Positions 32,501-40,085 of a stretch of DNA of 64,000 nt are shown piece by piece. This stretch comes from a virus. The notes beneath the pieces are model-generated. The model was not told the origin of the DNA. It saw only the letters and a program-made list of their open reading frames with translations, and made no database searches. The translations under genes were made by a program, and so were the position numbers. Each line of letters begins with the position of its first letter. Position 1 is the first letter of the stretch. The DNA lies in the IMG/VR virus record IMGVR_UViG_3300042988_000510, positions 26,101-90,100 of that record. One strand, given 5' to 3'.

Positions 32501-33496
32501 AGGTATTTTGAGTTGCTAAGCACCACTAGCGTGGACGTGGACCAGTTCAATACTGTGATCGGCACGGCTTCCAGGACTCTCAAGATCAGCGGCCTCAGCA
32601 GTCTGTACGTGAATGGTTCGGTTGATCTGATTTTTGATAAGGTCAATAAAGACCCCTCGGCAGAAATGGGGGCGCTGGAGACCACATCCGGTGACCTTTT
32701 TGCCGATACATATCCCAACGGGCGCAGTGGTGAGAGCATCACTACCTTGCGGTCGCCCACACTTCAGGGAAGTACGCAGTACCGGGCCTTGACGAGGCAG
32801 GAGAACCAGCGGAACGGCGGGCAGATCATGGTCAACACCAATTTCGCCCATAATGGCTGGGGTTGGAATATAACCGGGACACAACCGACTCCGGTTTATT
32901 CTGCTTCATCGCAAGGCGCTGGTAAGGTGATGTCGCTTGTGTGGGAAACTGGCGGGGGCGTTACCTGGCGTCAGCGCATTACCGTAGGCGCAGAGATGGT
33001 GGGTACGCCGGTCACTGTGCAGGTTTCCGGCAACATTCTCGACTACCAGTTGGCCAGCACTGCGGCGGCAATAATCCCTTACATCAATGGGGCCGGCATA
33101 TCGTCCACAAACAACGTCAGCCAAATCACAGGCAAGCGGGGCTGGTGTACCAACAGCCTGACCGCATATATCGGAGCAGCGGGGACGTTGGACGTTGGCT
33201 TTGTCATCTTCGGAAGTGCCGGAGTGACCACCCTGATATCAGATTGCACCGCGTCTTTTGGCAATGCCGCTGCCACAGCTTCACCGATAGTGGGGTGCCT
33301 GGAACTCTCCAGCGTAAATCCAGCCACCGGAATACTCACGCTCAACTCCGCCTCGATTCTGGCTGGGTCGGGATCGCCCGAGGGTGTGGTGACGGCGCCT
33401 GCGGGGTCCTTGTACCTTTGCACGGACGGGGGTGTGGGTGGCTCGATTTTCGTGAAGGAGTCTGGGACCGGCAACACGGGCTGGACAGCGAAGTAG
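29534..33496 (+). CDS. Large tail spike (pectate-lyase-like with BNR-type repeats, 1320 aa)
   Basis: N-terminal anchor MSLDSEVQALTSAAIDLF and coiled coil (to about residue 110), then a domain start typical of tail spikes (AWFGAVRDGVTDD), a beta-helix region, and about four blade-like repeats near residues 745-915 (SPDGATWTD, STDGATWTLQ, STDGITWTAR, SPDGVTWTAY). This suggests a polysaccharide-degrading or binding spike. It is the largest gene in the window. Confidence 0.78.
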   Translation: MSLDSEVQALTSAAIDLFDAVTDTKAIAEEAVSQATSQAVLADQSAEAALAVKQDLEANWSDKLLQAASEAALATQKASEAQGFAATAEASAALAMTVATPTADTVSALRELADPLAVRVITVFGFGASGDGGGGFWRYDPASSDADNGGTVVKPTAIASNDPGRWLRVFSGNVDLAWFGAVRDGVTDDYAAWVAANSAASDLGVGIALTSGDSAIKQAITLTVPVHFTEGAKIVPYPTWDVSGATTWSDTVTYAKDDIVLYRGEYYKSVINNNLSTITDLIPRRSNISPEGGNTAYWTRHVTLTLSAGYYAGDYQHVFNTTTGGGIVITTGRFSDSSVLSPAHWGAKVGGLVDCTLALQSCFNSVKYASEQAFNPVTVAGMSNMGGNVFIPQGVWRMTAGAVMWSGTVVNGVGKGSVLRLDDNVDDVIMLQMGCGTFVGGNTSANYSVFTSVNRLAFVGLGARTQAVGLHPQTGLFGGVYKDLYFCTRYGFRMVNVQYTQSSVFDNIQTFGNLTNQNIGYVDQILRLQGNTNVIKNLAKEIGTGNSFDPYVLVTGPSVGVVHTTSDGTLGTWKQNDELSHMHMFGGAYGNGKRVLVGDAGMCRVSEDSEVTEYLKDAHTSALWSVAYNGTDTWVAVGEQGAMAYCRDSALAPDVYRSGGFMGYIAGTTLTVTRAGVALIVAGHSLFPDHGILPGTYIVSQLGGTAGGVGTYEVSRSQTVGASGSVYYMTADSWVPLPYLTKSKLKSVCYGGGLWVAVGFRYSPTGNYTEILTSPDGATWTDVANTLTFNARGACYGNGLFVIVGDSGKIATSTDGATWTLQTSGVSTKLNGVAYHDNTYMAVGASGAVLASTDGITWTARTSNTTAELYDATYSGSLWLVCGYPNKITISPDGVTWTAYDGGAGYVPLGPSVFYTVVWDGAQFVLGSSANGDPVPNDVINTTISGAGGNQFEHILFEQVCSRNKSLLTLEYARKTRIKGIWFEAAGVSRYFELLSTTSVDVDQFNTVIGTASRTLKISGLSSLYVNGSVDLIFDKVNKDPSAEMGALETTSGDLFADTYPNGRSGESITTLRSPTLQGSTQYRALTRQENQRNGGQIMVNTNFAHNGWGWNITGTQPTPVYSASSQGAGKVMSLVWETGGGVTWRQRITVGAEMVGTPVTVQVSGNILDYQLASTAAAIIPYINGAGISSTNNVSQITGKRGWCTNSLTAYIGAAGTLDVGFVIFGSAGVTTLISDCTASFGNAAATASPIVGCLELSSVNPATGILTLNSASILAGSGSPEGVVTAPAGSLYLCTDGGVGGSIFVKESGTGNTGWTAK

Positions 33497-33514
33497 GGGC
33501 GCGATTGATCTAAG

Positions 33515-33537
33515 TCGTGACCTCACAATGGGGTCAT
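33515..33537 (+). promoter_or_regulatory. Late-promoter-like TCGTGAC motif before neck genes
   Basis: TCGTGAC, CA at 10-11, TG at 15-16, CAT at 21-23. It starts 41 nt before the neck gene, which has TGAGGA. Confidence 0.62.
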
Positions 33538-33555
33538 TCCATCTGAGGATGACCC

Positions 33556-34623
33556 ATGTCTTTTCTTTACCCCGCCACCGATAACCTCATTACCGTCACG
33601 CTGGAGCGTGATGGCGCGGCCTATCCGATTCCATCTGGCGCTGCCGTGACCGCAGCGTTTTACAGTTTGGATGGTGTGCAGTTGCTGACCGACCTGGTTG
33701 CTGGCACGTCAACGACCAACCAGGCCGACTGGCCTCATGGCGTGGCTGCATTCGAGTTCGGCGCCGACCAGACATCCGGCATAACTGCAACCAACGTCCA
33801 GCTTCGTGTGTTCGTGCTCGTCAACGGACAAGAAGAGGAATGGACGGTCCTGTTTGAGTTGGCGCAGCCCGGGACCGAGAGCGCCCTGTTCCCTGAGCGA
33901 CTGACGGCGGTAGCCAGCCTGCAGGCGCAGCTTGCTGGCATGGGGTACACGGTGTCGGAGTCGGATGTCTGGTCGGCCATCAAGGCGGCCGAGGCTGATG
34001 CTCAACACAGGCTCCGCGTGTTTCTGCGACCGACATACGTCCTGCCGTTCCCGGTGCCATCTACCGATCTGGCGGCGGTCCCGGATGGTACGCCATGGGT
34101 TGAGGAGCCTGGCTACGATTACGAGCCCGACCTGTTTCAGGGTGAGGGCTGGGGGTATTTGGTCACCCGGCACAAGCCGATCCTGTCGGTCGACTACATC
34201 CAGTTCGCCTATCCGCAGCCGTTAAGCACTGTCTGGAACCTGCCCATGGAGTGGGTGCGGCTGGACAAGAAGTACGGCCACATCCGTATCGTGCCTGCGG
34301 GAACGTCCTACAGCGCCCCGTTCAGTGCTTGGATGATGCAGGTTCTCGGCGGTGGGCGGAACATTCCGCAGATGATTCGGGTGCGTTACCGGGCCGGGCT
34401 GGAAAATGCCGCTATGCAATATCCCGATCTGGTGGATGCCGTCAAGAAAATGGCGATCCTGCGCATGGTTGAGACGCAGATGCCGGGCACGTCCGAGTCC
34501 ATCTCAGCAGATGGCTTGAGCCAGTCGAAGTCTTTGGACCTCAATCAGTACCGGGATGCTATCAAGTCCAAGCTCGACGCGGTGTCCGAGTCCATCCATG
34601 GCATCAAACTGATGGTGATGTGA
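33556..34623 (+). CDS. Head-tail connector or neck protein (355 aa)
   Basis: The first gene after the fibre block and before tail genes. The N-terminal half looks like a beta domain, the C-terminal half helical (VDAVKKMAILRMVETQMPG), as in head-completion proteins. No exact family known to me. The position in a myovirus order (connector, completion, terminator, sheath) supports a neck role. Confidence 0.62.
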   Translation: MSFLYPATDNLITVTLERDGAAYPIPSGAAVTAAFYSLDGVQLLTDLVAGTSTTNQADWPHGVAAFEFGADQTSGITATNVQLRVFVLVNGQEEEWTVLFELAQPGTESALFPERLTAVASLQAQLAGMGYTVSESDVWSAIKAAEADAQHRLRVFLRPTYVLPFPVPSTDLAAVPDGTPWVEEPGYDYEPDLFQGEGWGYLVTRHKPILSVDYIQFAYPQPLSTVWNLPMEWVRLDKKYGHIRIVPAGTSYSAPFSAWMMQVLGGGRNIPQMIRVRYRAGLENAAMQYPDLVDAVKKMAILRMVETQMPGTSESISADGLSQSKSLDLNQYRDAIKSKLDAVSESIHGIKLMVM

Positions 34624-35273
34624 TGCAGTTGGAGCCGGCCAAGTTCAACAGGTTGTTGAATGACCTGGGGCAGTCGTTCTCGCTGCGTCGGGCATCCGCG
34701 TGTCCGTGCATTGAGCTTGAGACCAATGCGCCGAAACCCAACTGCCCGCACTGTAAGGGTATCGGTTGGCTTTGGGGTGTGGCGGTCACTGGCACGTCCG
34801 GGATTGCCGCGCAGAAGATCCAGCGCGAGTGGGCCAACTTCGGGCTATGGCAGTCGGGTGATGTCGTGCTGACCATCCCCTCTGATTCACCCCTGTACGC
34901 CATGGGTCCGTATGACCGGGTGGTCATGCTTGACTCGACCGAGGCTTTCAGCTTCGTGCGGCGCCGGGGCATCGATGACACGCAACCGGTGGCCTGGGCC
35001 AGTCTGGAGCGCGTCTACTGGCTCGATGAAGACGAGGAGCAGGTGACCAGTACCTTGCCGGGCATTTCCGGTTCGACGCTGACCTGGGGCGATCCGGAGG
35101 TCGATGACGCGATTCCGGCCGCCGGCCAGCAATACTCTATCACCGGCCGCAAGCATCCCGAGTTCTACATGCTGCAGGAACTGACTCAGGACCGATCTCA
35201 TCATCACGGCCGGGACCTGCCTCGCCGAGTGGTGCTGCGCAAGCTCGATTTGTTGGGGCGGCGCGATGGCTGA
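34623..35273 (+). CDS. Neck/tail completion protein with Cys-rich N-terminus (216 aa)
   Basis: ATG overlaps the previous stop. The N-terminal CPCIEL...CPHCKGIGWLWG matches the zinc-like motif seen in phage neck proteins (from memory), where it supports head-tail joining. The remainder is beta-rich. Confidence 0.65.
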   Translation: MQLEPAKFNRLLNDLGQSFSLRRASACPCIELETNAPKPNCPHCKGIGWLWGVAVTGTSGIAAQKIQREWANFGLWQSGDVVLTIPSDSPLYAMGPYDRVVMLDSTEAFSFVRRRGIDDTQPVAWASLERVYWLDEDEEQVTSTLPGISGSTLTWGDPEVDDAIPAAGQQYSITGRKHPEFYMLQELTQDRSHHHGRDLPRRVVLRKLDLLGRRDG

Positions 35274-36105
35274 TTATCTGATCAAGGTCGATATGGGTGA
35301 CCTGGCTGCTGCGGGTCCCATCGATAAGACTGTGTTCCCGCATCTAAACCAGGCGGTGCAGTTCTACGTCAACCAGGCGCACGCCAGTTGGGTCGAGTCG
35401 ATCCGCACGGCACAGGGCGTCTGGAAAGGTGACAAGGAGCGCTACGAGGACAGCCTGCAATCGGTGATGCTCTCCGACTTTGCCGGGGAAGTCTGGACCG
35501 ATCTCAATCTGGCCGAGGACATTGACACCGGGCGGCCCGAGCGCGATCTCAAGAAGATGCTCGACACCTCGCTCAAGGTGCGGGTCAGTCAGAAAGGGTA
35601 TCGGTACCTGATCATTCCGTTCCGGCACAACATCCCGGGGAATGCCGCATGGAATCAGGCCATGCCCGGCAAGATTTACCTCATGGCCAAGAAGATGTCA
35701 CAGTCCAAGGTGACGGGTCAGATCATGCGGCCGACCGGGCAGGGCTCCAAGGGTCCGTTCCTGTCTGATCCCAAGACCAAGGGGCCGATGATGGTGCCCG
35801 GTCATTCCTACCAATGGGGCGACCGGCTGCCGGCTGGGTTGGCTCCGAAGCTGAAGGCATTTCATGCCACCGATCCGTTTGCCGGTATGGTGCGGATGGC
35901 GGCCAATTCCCCCAAGGCAAAGTCATCATCCTACATGACCTTCCGCGTCATGTCGGAAGCCCCGCAACAAGCCCGCAAGTGGCTGGTCGCACCTAAGCCC
36001 GGGCTGTTCCTGGCCAAGCAAATCGCGGCCAAGATCGAGAAACTGGCCGAGCAATCGTTTCAGTACGCAATCGAACAGGATTTCAAGCAGGCCGGGCTCG
36101 AGTAG
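35266..36105 (+). CDS. Tail completion protein (HK97 gp10-like position, 279 aa)
   Basis: Overlaps the previous gene by 8 bp. It has a long helical N-terminus and a basic middle (KGYRYLIIPFRHNIPGN) as seen in gp10-type tail completion proteins. The identity is from position. Confidence 0.6.
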   Translation: MADYLIKVDMGDLAAAGPIDKTVFPHLNQAVQFYVNQAHASWVESIRTAQGVWKGDKERYEDSLQSVMLSDFAGEVWTDLNLAEDIDTGRPERDLKKMLDTSLKVRVSQKGYRYLIIPFRHNIPGNAAWNQAMPGKIYLMAKKMSQSKVTGQIMRPTGQGSKGPFLSDPKTKGPMMVPGHSYQWGDRLPAGLAPKLKAFHATDPFAGMVRMAANSPKAKSSSYMTFRVMSEAPQQARKWLVAPKPGLFLAKQIAAKIEKLAEQSFQYAIEQDFKQAGLE

Positions 36106-36117
36106 CCATCCAAATCG

Positions 36118-36140
36118 TCGTGACATCACCATGATGTCAT
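36118..36140 (+). promoter_or_regulatory. Late-promoter-like TCGTGAC motif before tail terminator
   Basis: TCGTGAC, CA at 10-11, TG at 15-16, CAT at 21-23. The next ATG is position 22, with no Shine-Dalgarno. GACATCA and TGATGTC form a 7-bp hairpin within it. Confidence 0.62.
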
Positions 36141-36999
36141 GATTCAGTTCCTTCATGCTCTGCCCTGCGGCAATGCCGTCAGTATCACCCTGGACCCGCA
36201 CGGCGTCCCGTGGGTGCTGCTGCGTCGTACCGATGACGAGTTTGTCGGCTATCCAGATGGCGAGGCGGTTCTGGTGCGGGCCGGCGACGGCACTGAGACC
36301 AGTCACACGGTCATCGACTACTCCGGCTTGGTCAATGGCGAGACCGTCTGGTACCAGATGTTCTTCCAGTCCGACGATGGCTGGTACACCGTCGAGGACC
36401 CGGAAAGCGTCACCCCGACTTACGAGACTCAGCCCGGTTTCCAGATACCCGATCCCGTCACGCTGGTCCGCAGTCGTCTTGACCTGGGTGTCCAGTCGGA
36501 AGTCGCGGCCGGCAACTTGACGCATCCTCGCGGCAAGATCGACATCCTCCGCTCCCCTCCGATCATCGACAACGTGGTGTTCCCCTGCATCACGGTGCTG
36601 CTCGAGAGTACGACACCGGAAGAGCGGGGCATCGGCGACATCGTTCAGCCCGATTGGTTTGATCCCGATGCGGATCGCTGGGAGTCCTACACCGGCTGGC
36701 TGGACCGCACACGCATCCAGATTGGCGTCTGGAGTCTCAATGCCGAGGAGCGCGACGACGTGCGGAGGGCGGTGCAGAAAATCCTGACCACGAACCTGCC
36801 CATCTTCGACGATGCCGGCCTGCTGCTGATCGAGTTCCCACCGTCTGAATCCTTTGATCCGGCCAGCTTTGGCGTGCCGGTCTACCAGTCCGTCTTTGCC
36901 TTCTCCTGTCTGCATCCCAGTCTGGTGCGCGACCGGTATCTCCCCATCCATTCCATCGAGGTTAACACCAATGGCGAAAGAACCAATCCCAATGAATGA
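36139..36999 (+). CDS. Probable tail terminator or neck protein (286 aa)
   Basis: Encoded directly before the sheath, the usual place of the terminator protein that caps the tail tube. N-terminal beta domain; the region 130-270 (DDVRRAVQKILTTNLPIF) is alpha/beta as in terminators. No motif proves it. The start codon overlaps the motif and lacks a Shine-Dalgarno. Confidence 0.6.
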   Translation: MIQFLHALPCGNAVSITLDPHGVPWVLLRRTDDEFVGYPDGEAVLVRAGDGTETSHTVIDYSGLVNGETVWYQMFFQSDDGWYTVEDPESVTPTYETQPGFQIPDPVTLVRSRLDLGVQSEVAAGNLTHPRGKIDILRSPPIIDNVVFPCITVLLESTTPEERGIGDIVQPDWFDPDADRWESYTGWLDRTRIQIGVWSLNAEERDDVRRAVQKILTTNLPIFDDAGLLLIEFPPSESFDPASFGVPVYQSVFAFSCLHPSLVRDRYLPIHSIEVNTNGERTNPNE

Positions 37000-37204
37000 G
37001 CTTGAGCCCATTGCCGATTCTGCCCCTATCGAGAACCAGGACATCGCACTGGATGACTGGGCATCGGCCAAGTCTCGGTCGCTGGGTAAACGCGTCGAAG
37101 CCCTGGCGGCCTTCTACAAGCTGTGCCAGCAGAAGGGTGTGGGCCGGGCCACCCCGGAAAAGTTCGAGGCTGACTTCCAGGTCTTTCTGAAATCCCCTGC
37201 ATAA
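36971..37204 (+). CDS. Hypothetical small protein before sheath (77 aa)
   Basis: Starts inside the previous gene (29-bp overlap) after GAGG. Acidic N-terminus, helical middle (RSLGKRVEALAAFYKLCQQKG). No family recognised. It may help sheath assembly because it is directly upstream of it. Confidence 0.55.
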   Translation: MAKEPIPMNELEPIADSAPIENQDIALDDWASAKSRSLGKRVEALAAFYKLCQQKGVGRATPEKFEADFQVFLKSPA

Positions 37205-37216
37205 CGGAGAACTATC

Positions 37217-38947
37217 ATGTCGGTATTTTTCAATGGGCGCTTGCTGGTCACCCCGACCGTCGAGAGCGCCATCTACGATCAGGGGATGGCGACCGCGTTC
37301 CCGGGCCGGGCTGGTAATGTCCTGGCGATTCTCGGCACGTCCGAGGGCGGCGCTCCCAAGACCCCGCTGTTTTTCGATTCTCCGGTTACCGCTCGCCGCA
37401 CACTGATTGGCGGCGATCTGATCCGTGCCGTCGAGTACGCATTCAACCCCTCTGCCGAGACAGGTTCGCCGTCACGGGTGGCGGTGGTGCGGGTTGAGGC
37501 GGCGGTTCAATCCTCGCTGATGCTCAAGGATGGCTCGAGCAACAACGTCATCGAGTTGAAGTCCGCCAACTACGGCGCCTTCACAAATGGCATCAAGGCC
37601 ACCATCGAGTCTGGCACCAGTTCTGGCAAGAAGGCGACGGTGCAATGGGAGTCGATGTACTTCTCGAAAGACAACATCGCTCGCACGCCCTTCACTGTTC
37701 GCTACTCCGGCGCCAATGCCACCGCGACGGTCACCGTCACCGCGACCACGCTGGTCCTGACTGCCGCAGCCACAGTCACGCTGACCCTTGCTAACTACCG
37801 ATCCGTTCGGGAACTGTGTGACGCCATCAATGCCCAGTCTGGCTACTCGGCGATTGCCTCCATGCCCAGCATTGCCGTGATTGGCACGCTGGACGGCATG
37901 GCTGCGACGTCGTGCAAGTCTACCGACCTGGCGATCAAGGCCGATCTGCAAGCCGTTGTTGACTGGTTCAACAGTGCGGCACGGGAACTGGTGACCGCCA
38001 CCCGGCAGACGGGCGCTCTCGCGGTTCCGGCCAACCTGACCGGCACATATCTGTCCGGCGGTTCCAACGGTTCCGCACCGACCAATGACGACTGGCAGGA
38101 CGCCTTCGATGCGCTCCAAGGCGCTGATGTGCAGTGGCTTGTTCCTCTGAGTGCCTCGGCCAGCATCTGGACCATGGCTGATGCCCACGCCCAGTTCATG
38201 TCGGGTCCTGGCAAGTCCGAACGCCGGGCCTTTGTCGGTGGCGACGTGGTGTCTGGCTCCCTGGATACCGCCATCAGCGACCACAAGGACAAGGCCATCG
38301 CGCTCAACTCTGACCGCACTGCCCTGGTGTTCCCACCGAAGCTGGATTACGTCGATGACGTGTTGACCACGTTGCCGGCTTACTTCACTGCGGCGCAGGT
38401 CGCTGGTGGGTTCTCGGCCATGAATGTCGGCAACACCATGACCAACAAGGTCATGACTCTGCAAGGCATCGATCCGGTGGTGACCAACCCCTACGATACC
38501 GACACGCTGATCAATTCCGGCGTGCTGACCGTCAAGAAAAGCCGGCGCGGCTACGTCGTGGCCAAGGCGGTTTCGACTTGGCTCAGCAATGCCAATTACA
38601 ACCGCGTCGAAATCTCGACCGGCTGGGCGCTGGACTATGTCGCTCGCACGGTGCGTGAGGCGCTGGAGACGTTCGTGGGCCGCAAGGCATCGCCGATCAC
38701 CCTGCACGAAGCCATCACCACCACCGACTCGGTGTTGCGTGAACTGGCGCGTCCTGAGCCGGTTGGTATCGGTGTCATCGTCGGCGACGAAGCCAGCCCG
38801 GCGTATCGCGGCATCACTGCCGAGATTCAGGGTGACATCCTCCGTGTCTGGTTTGAGTGCAGCCCGGTTATTCCGATCAACTTCGTTCTGGTCGGCATCT
38901 ACGCCAAAGCCTACAGCGGGCAGGCGACGGCTGTTTCCAACGGTTAA
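37217..38947 (+). CDS. Tail sheath protein
   Basis: A 576-aa protein after AACGGAG. The order sheath, tube, chaperone, tape measure and the C-terminal domain (GITAEIQGDILRVWFECSPV with FVLVGIYAK) match contractile-tail sheaths. The sheath polymerises around the tube and contracts to drive injection. The stop overlaps a half operator. Confidence 0.87.
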   Translation: MSVFFNGRLLVTPTVESAIYDQGMATAFPGRAGNVLAILGTSEGGAPKTPLFFDSPVTARRTLIGGDLIRAVEYAFNPSAETGSPSRVAVVRVEAAVQSSLMLKDGSSNNVIELKSANYGAFTNGIKATIESGTSSGKKATVQWESMYFSKDNIARTPFTVRYSGANATATVTVTATTLVLTAAATVTLTLANYRSVRELCDAINAQSGYSAIASMPSIAVIGTLDGMAATSCKSTDLAIKADLQAVVDWFNSAARELVTATRQTGALAVPANLTGTYLSGGSNGSAPTNDDWQDAFDALQGADVQWLVPLSASASIWTMADAHAQFMSGPGKSERRAFVGGDVVSGSLDTAISDHKDKAIALNSDRTALVFPPKLDYVDDVLTTLPAYFTAAQVAGGFSAMNVGNTMTNKVMTLQGIDPVVTNPYDTDTLINSGVLTVKKSRRGYVVAKAVSTWLSNANYNRVEISTGWALDYVARTVREALETFVGRKASPITLHEAITTTDSVLRELARPEPVGIGVIVGDEASPAYRGITAEIQGDILRVWFECSPVIPINFVLVGIYAKAYSGQATAVSNG

Positions 38948-38960
38948 TAGCATTGCTCAG
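38946..38960. promoter_or_regulatory. Half operator overlapping the sheath stop codon
   Basis: AATAGCATTGCT keeps the left arm and centre of the palindrome, then CAG instead of ATT. Like the site at 4928, it overlaps a TAA stop. Promoter hexamers are not evident. Confidence 0.35.
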
Positions 38961-38971
38961 GAGTAAACCAA

Positions 38972-39403
38972 GTGGCAACTGAACACAGAATAGTCAACTC
39001 GGGCAACCGAATTGAAATCCAGTTCGACGGCAAAATCGTCGGGCTGCTGCAAAACCTGCGCATGAGCGATGATTTCGGGCATGAGCCGGCCAGCGGTATC
39101 GGGGACATTCACGTCCAGGAATACGTTCCCGCCCTGGCGCGACATTCCTTGAGCGCGTCGACCATGGTCCTGTTTACCAAGAACCTCCGCGACTCGAATG
39201 TTTCGATGGAGAACGCTGACGCGGTGCTCAAGGGCATGGTCTATGACATCGTCGTCTACGGCCGTGATCCGAAAAACTCTGGGGTGCTGCGCAAGTACAT
39301 CAACTGCTCCTATACAGGCGGAGACGTCGAGGTCGCCAAGCATCAAATCGTGGTGGCCAATGCGCAGTTCGTGGCTCTTGACGTGAGCGGGACCAAAATC
39401 TGA
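38972..39403 (+). CDS. Tail tube protein
   Basis: GTG start after CAGGAG. The 143-aa size and position directly after the sheath fit the tube subunit of myoviruses. The tube is the channel for DNA. The sequence is beta-rich (HRIVNSGNRIEIQFDGKIVG). Identity is from order and length. Confidence 0.78.
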   Translation: MATEHRIVNSGNRIEIQFDGKIVGLLQNLRMSDDFGHEPASGIGDIHVQEYVPALARHSLSASTMVLFTKNLRDSNVSMENADAVLKGMVYDIVVYGRDPKNSGVLRKYINCSYTGGDVEVAKHQIVVANAQFVALDVSGTKI

Positions 39404-39756
39404 TGCGTCCTGATACTCACGTTGTTGAAGTCGAGGGCGTCGGCTCGTTCGAGGTCCGGCGCCCGATCATGCGGACGGCTATCCGGATCGAGGTCGAGTA
39501 TTCCCGGCTCACTGAGGGCCTGGAGACCGTCCCGGACGAACTGTCCTTCCTGTGCCGCATCATGGCCTATCTCAAGGTCATGATTGTCTCGGGTCCGGAC
39601 GACTGGGATGTCGACAACTGCGACCCGTACACTGAGACGGAAGTCACCCGGCTCCGGGAGGTTTACGACGCGCTGAACGCGGCCGAAGCTCGATTTCGCA
39701 GCAAGTCAGACCCAAAGCCTCAAGCAGAGGGCGAGGGACCTCAGTCAGGCGATTGA
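39403..39756 (+). CDS. Tail assembly chaperone, short (pre-frameshift) form
   Basis: Sits between tube and tape measure, where tail chaperones (lambda G/GT type) are encoded. The 117-aa product ends at TGA 39754-39756. A second open frame continues downstream in the +1/-2 frame to 40012, so a longer fusion is expected. These proteins bind the tape measure during tail building. Confidence 0.8.
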   Translation: MRPDTHVVEVEGVGSFEVRRPIMRTAIRIEVEYSRLTEGLETVPDELSFLCRIMAYLKVMIVSGPDDWDVDNCDPYTETEVTRLREVYDALNAAEARFRSKSDPKPQAEGEGPQSGD

Positions 39757-40012
39757 TTGGTGGTATCGGGATCGCTACCGGCTGACGGTCACTGATGGGC
39801 GGTATCTCGATGCCAGCTATGACGACATGCTGCTCGACTTCTGGGCCAACTACTATGCCCAGATGAAAGCCAGCGGCAAGGAGCAACTGTTCGAGAACGA
39901 TGATTTTGACCTGGACGTCAAGCGCATCATGGACGAACTGGAAGCTCAGGATGATGGTTGGGAGCCTGTCGAGGACTGGAGCCTGGACAAGCAAGGTCTG
40001 CTGGATGATTGA
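39730..40012 (+). CDS. Tail chaperone frameshift extension (T-like part)
   Basis: The frame -2 relative to 39403 is open from 39677 to 40012 and encodes AIDWWYRDRYRLTVTDGRY and further acidic sequence that looks protein-like but has no good start of its own. GGGCGA at 39729-39734 lies inside the overlap and could be the slip site; I recall this hexamer for the Mu -2 shift, but not with full certainty. The fusion would be about 200 aa. Confidence 0.65.
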
Positions 40013-40017
40013 GAAAG

Positions 40018-40042
40018 AGCCCCGCGAGTCGGGGCTTTTTTT
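40018..40042 (+). terminator. Intrinsic terminator before tape measure unit
   Basis: AGCCCCG (40018-40024) pairs with CGGGGCT (40030-40036) around a 5-nt loop; T-run to 40042. The late motif starts 2 bp later. Confidence 0.92.
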
Positions 40043-40043
40043 A

Positions 40044-40066
40044 TCGTGACGCGAAACTGTACCCAT
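40044..40066 (+). promoter_or_regulatory. Late-promoter-like TCGTGAC motif before tape measure
   Basis: TCGTGACG, A at 11, TG at 15-16 and CAT at 21-23. It follows a terminator and lies 42 nt before the tape measure start. Confidence 0.65.
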
Positions 40067-40085
40067 CTCACTCCGGGACCATGAC

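Noticed and set aside
37472-38953. Long minus-strand open frame (493 aa) across the sheath gene
   Set aside because: Arg/His/Gly-rich shadow of the sheath gene without a plausible start or motif.
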